From: Burkholderia sp. Ac-20365
GTDB lineage: Bacteria; Pseudomonadota; Gammaproteobacteria; Burkholderiales; Burkholderiaceae
Assembly (NCBI RefSeq): GCF_017104715.1
Contig: NZ_JAAGPI010000011.1
Location: 124,001 to 188,000, forward strand
Length of the DNA stretch: 64,000 nucleotides
Reading direction: 5' to 3'
Shown here: piece after piece, positions 61,869 to 64,000 of the stretch
How the letters are laid out: every line of letters begins with the position of its first letter
Position numbering within the stretch: the first letter of the stretch is position 1
Program-made: the position numbers and the translations under genes
The notes under the pieces: generated by a model
Seen by the model: only the letters and a program-made list of their open reading frames with translations
Database searches by the model: none
Told to the model about the DNA's origin: nothing

Positions 61869-63575
61869 TCAGAACAGGAAATAGCGTTGCGCCATCGGCA
61901 GGACTTTTGCAGGCTCGCAAGTCAGCAATTGCCCGTCGGCGATCACCTGATACGTCTCGGGATCGACGCTGATCGACGGCTGCCACGCGTTGTGGATCAT
62001 GTGCGCCTTGGTGACGCTGCGGCAGTTCTTCACTGCCACGATACGCTTGCTCAGCCCATAGCGCTCGCCAATGCCTGCATCCAGCGACATCTGCGACACG
62101 AACGTCAGCGACGTGCGTCCCAACGCACCGCCGCGCGTGGCGAACATCTCGCGATAGTGCACCGGCTGCGGCGTTGGAATCGATGCGTTCGGGTCGCCCA
62201 TCTGCGCCATCGCGATCATGCCGCCCTTGAGAATCAGAGCAGGCTTGATGCCGAAAAACGCGGGTTCCCAGAACACGATATCTGCCCACTTGCCCGGCTC
62301 GATCGAACCGACTTCATGCGCGATGCCATGCGTCAACGCCGGGTTGATCGTGTACTTCGCCACATATCGCTTCGCGCGGAAGTTGTCGTTGCGCGCGTTG
62401 TCTTCGGGCAGCGCACCGCGCTGCACCTTCATCTTGTGCGCTGTTTGCCACGTGCGGATGATCACTTCGCCCACACGGCCCATTGCCTGCGAGTCCGACG
62501 AAATCATCGACAGCGCGCCAAGGTCGTGAAGAATGTCTTCGGCGGCAATCGTCTCGCGGCGAATGCGCGATTCGGCGAACGCGATATCTTCGGCGATCGA
62601 CGGATCGAGGTGATGGCAGACCATCAACATGTCGAGGTGTTCGTCGAGCGTGTTGACGGTGTACGGCCGCGTTGGATTCGTCGACGACGGCAGCACGTTC
62701 GATTCGCCGCACACCTTGATGATGTCCGGCGCGTGGCCGCCGCCTGCGCCTTCCGTGTGATACGTGTGGATCGTGCGGCCCTTGAACGCAGCAACCGTTG
62801 CTTCGACGAAGCCCGCTTCGTTCAGCGTGTCCGTGTGGATCGCGACTTGCGTGTCGGTGTCGTCGGCGACGGACAGGCAGTTGTCGATCGCGGCGGGCGT
62901 CGTGCCCCAGTCTTCGTGCAGCTTCAGGCCGATCGCGCCCGCTGCGATCTGTTCGAGCGCGGGCTGCGGCTGGCTCACGTTGCCCTTGCCGAGAAAGCCG
63001 AGATTCATCGGATAACCATCGGCGGCCTGCAGCATGCGTTCCATGTGCCACGGTCCGGGCGTGCAGGTGGTGGCGTTGGTGCCCGTTGCCGGACCCGTGC
63101 CGCCGCCGAGCATCGTCGTCACGCCGCTCGCGAGCGCTTCGTCGATCTGCTGCGGGCTGATGAAGTGAATGTGCGTATCGATGCCGCCCGCCGTCACGAT
63201 CATTCCTTCGCCCGCGATCACTTCCGTCGCGGCGCCGATGGCGATCGTCACGCCCGGCTGGATATCCGGATTGCCCGCCTTGCCGATGGCCGCAATGCGG
63301 CCGTTCTTGATGCCGATGTCGGCCTTGACGATGCCCCAGTGATCGAGGATCAGCGCGTTCGTCACGACGGTATCGACGACGTCGGCGGCGACGCGTTGCG
63401 ACTGGCCCATGCCGTCGCGAATCACCTTGCCGCCGCCGAATTTCACTTCTTCGCCGTAGATCGTGTAGTCGCGTTCGACTTCGATCAGCAGTTCCGTGTC
63501 CGCGAGGCGCACGCGGTCGCCCGTGGTCGGGCCGAACATTTCCGCGTATGCGCGGCGGCCAATGCGTAATGTCAT
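61869..63575 (-). CDS. ureC: Urease alpha subunit
   Basis: A 568-residue amidohydrolase. The metal-ligand HIHF, the carbamylated Lys in GLKLHEDWG, and the catalytic loop His in VCHHLDPS are intact, so it should be active, splitting urea to ammonia and carbamate. Length and N-terminus (TLRIGRRAYAEMFGPTTGD) are standard. Confidence 0.97.
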   Translation of the reverse strand: MTLRIGRRAYAEMFGPTTGDRVRLADTELLIEVERDYTIYGEEVKFGGGKVIRDGMGQSQRVAADVVDTVVTNALILDHWGIVKADIGIKNGRIAAIGKAGNPDIQPGVTIAIGAATEVIAGEGMIVTAGGIDTHIHFISPQQIDEALASGVTTMLGGGTGPATGTNATTCTPGPWHMERMLQAADGYPMNLGFLGKGNVSQPQPALEQIAAGAIGLKLHEDWGTTPAAIDNCLSVADDTDTQVAIHTDTLNEAGFVEATVAAFKGRTIHTYHTEGAGGGHAPDIIKVCGESNVLPSSTNPTRPYTVNTLDEHLDMLMVCHHLDPSIAEDIAFAESRIRRETIAAEDILHDLGALSMISSDSQAMGRVGEVIIRTWQTAHKMKVQRGALPEDNARNDNFRAKRYVAKYTINPALTHGIAHEVGSIEPGKWADIVFWEPAFFGIKPALILKGGMIAMAQMGDPNASIPTPQPVHYREMFATRGGALGRTSLTFVSQMSLDAGIGERYGLSKRIVAVKNCRSVTKAHMIHNAWQPSISVDPETYQVIADGQLLTCEPAKVLPMAQRYFLF

Positions 63576-63645
63576 GTTGTGAGGTTCCCGAGTTTTTCCG
63601 CTATTTCCCGCTACTTCCCGCGAATATCTGCAGTTGCGCAGCGGA

Positions 63646-63951
63646 TCAGAGCTTGCCCATCACCTTGCCGTTGAAGCCGTAGACGACGCGATCACCCGCC
63701 AGTTCGACGAGTTCGACTGTGCGTTCCTGGCCCGGCTCGAAGCGCACGGCGGTACCGGCCGCGATGTTCAGGCGAAAGCCGCGCGCGGCTTCGCGATCGA
63801 ATGAAAGCGCGCTGTTGACTTCGTAGAAGTGGTAATGCGAGCCGACCTGCACGGGCCGGTCGCCCGTGTTCGATACCGTGACCGAAACGGTCGCGCGGCC
63901 TGCGTTGAGTTCGAGTTCGCCGTCGTCGGTAATCAGTTCACCTGGGATCAT
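63646..63951 (-). CDS. ureB: Urease beta subunit
   Basis: A 101-residue subunit beginning MIPGELITDDG and containing QVGSHYHFYEVN, both typical of UreB. It is separated by 70 bases from ureC and by 10 bases from the ureA stop. Confidence 0.96.
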   Translation of the reverse strand: MIPGELITDDGELELNAGRATVSVTVSNTGDRPVQVGSHYHFYEVNSALSFDREAARGFRLNIAAGTAVRFEPGQERTVELVELAGDRVVYGFNGKVMGKL

Positions 63952-63961
63952 GCGCGCCTCG

Positions 63962-64000
63962 TCACGGAATGGGGTGATGGACGGTCACGAGCTTCGTGCC
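63962..64000 (-). CDS. ureA: Urease gamma subunit, C-terminal 12 codons only (cut by window edge)
   Basis: Read on the minus strand the last bases translate to GTKLVTVHHPIP and a TGA stop. That is the characteristic UreA C-terminus, and the position directly before ureB fits the operon order. Confidence 0.85.
   Translation of the reverse strand, partial: GTKLVTVHHPIP

Overview
The window is high-GC, densely packed DNA of a Burkholderia sensu lato type (most likely Paraburkholderia or Caballeronia). Four things suggest this: the inactive dihydroorotase-like pyrC' gene, the ureA-B-C-E-F-G order, a Kdo hydroxylase lying between waaC and waaA, and the style of the manC/manB and wbp-type genes. 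The assignment is by recognition of protein families only. No rRNA, tRNA, CRISPR array or intact mobile element was found.

Layout. 1-2989: housekeeping genes (3' part of pyrC', an acyltransferase, apaH). 3353-40497: a large O-antigen/surface polysaccharide locus. It begins with rmd and rfbBACD (GDP-6-deoxyhexose and dTDP-L-rhamnose supply). An ABC exporter (Wzm/Wzt), four glycosyltransferases, a divergent sulfotransferase, a sugar ketoreductase-like gene, an O-acetyltransferase and a glycosyltransferase-like protein follow. A decayed IS5-family transposase at about 19.5-20.3 kb marks a switch of strand. The minus-strand block 20258-31792 holds a CDP-hexose cassette (rfbF, rfbG, a 3,5-epimerase homologue and a C-methyltransferase), a 1,815-residue multidomain glycosyltransferase with eight 38-residue N-terminal repeats, another GT2 enzyme and a CmcI-like methyltransferase. 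The plus-strand block 32372-40497 carries a rhamnosyltransferase-like GT2, an epimerase plus WbpL-type initiating transferase, a WbpM/FlaA1-type dehydratase, a strong terminator, and a three-gene module resembling gtrB-gtrA-gtrC.

40626-54811: a second polysaccharide region. It has another WecA/MraY-type transferase, a small exported protein, a chemotaxis receptor, manC, a repeat-rich lipoprotein, galE, two glycosyltransferases, a Wzx-like flippase and manB. 54820-59858: LPS inner-core genes waaC, a Kdo hydroxylase and waaA, flanked by two inverted copies of a roughly 0.7-kb non-coding element that is itself strongly palindromic. 59857-64000: the urease operon on the minus strand, ending in the last 12 codons of ureA.

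How the genes fit together (inference): rmlBACD, rmd, manB/manC and rfbF/G supply activated 6-deoxyhexoses. WbpL/WecA-type enzymes start chains on undecaprenyl phosphate, and the rhamnosyltransferase-like enzymes and the giant enzyme extend them. Wzm/Wzt exports one polymer, and Wzx probably moves another. Acetyl-, sulfo-, methyl- and Gtr-type enzymes decorate them. waaC/waaA and the Kdo hydroxylase build the core they attach to. The most unusual items are the giant repeat-bearing glycosyltransferase, the rfbH-less CDP-sugar C-methylation cassette and the paired palindromic repeat elements.
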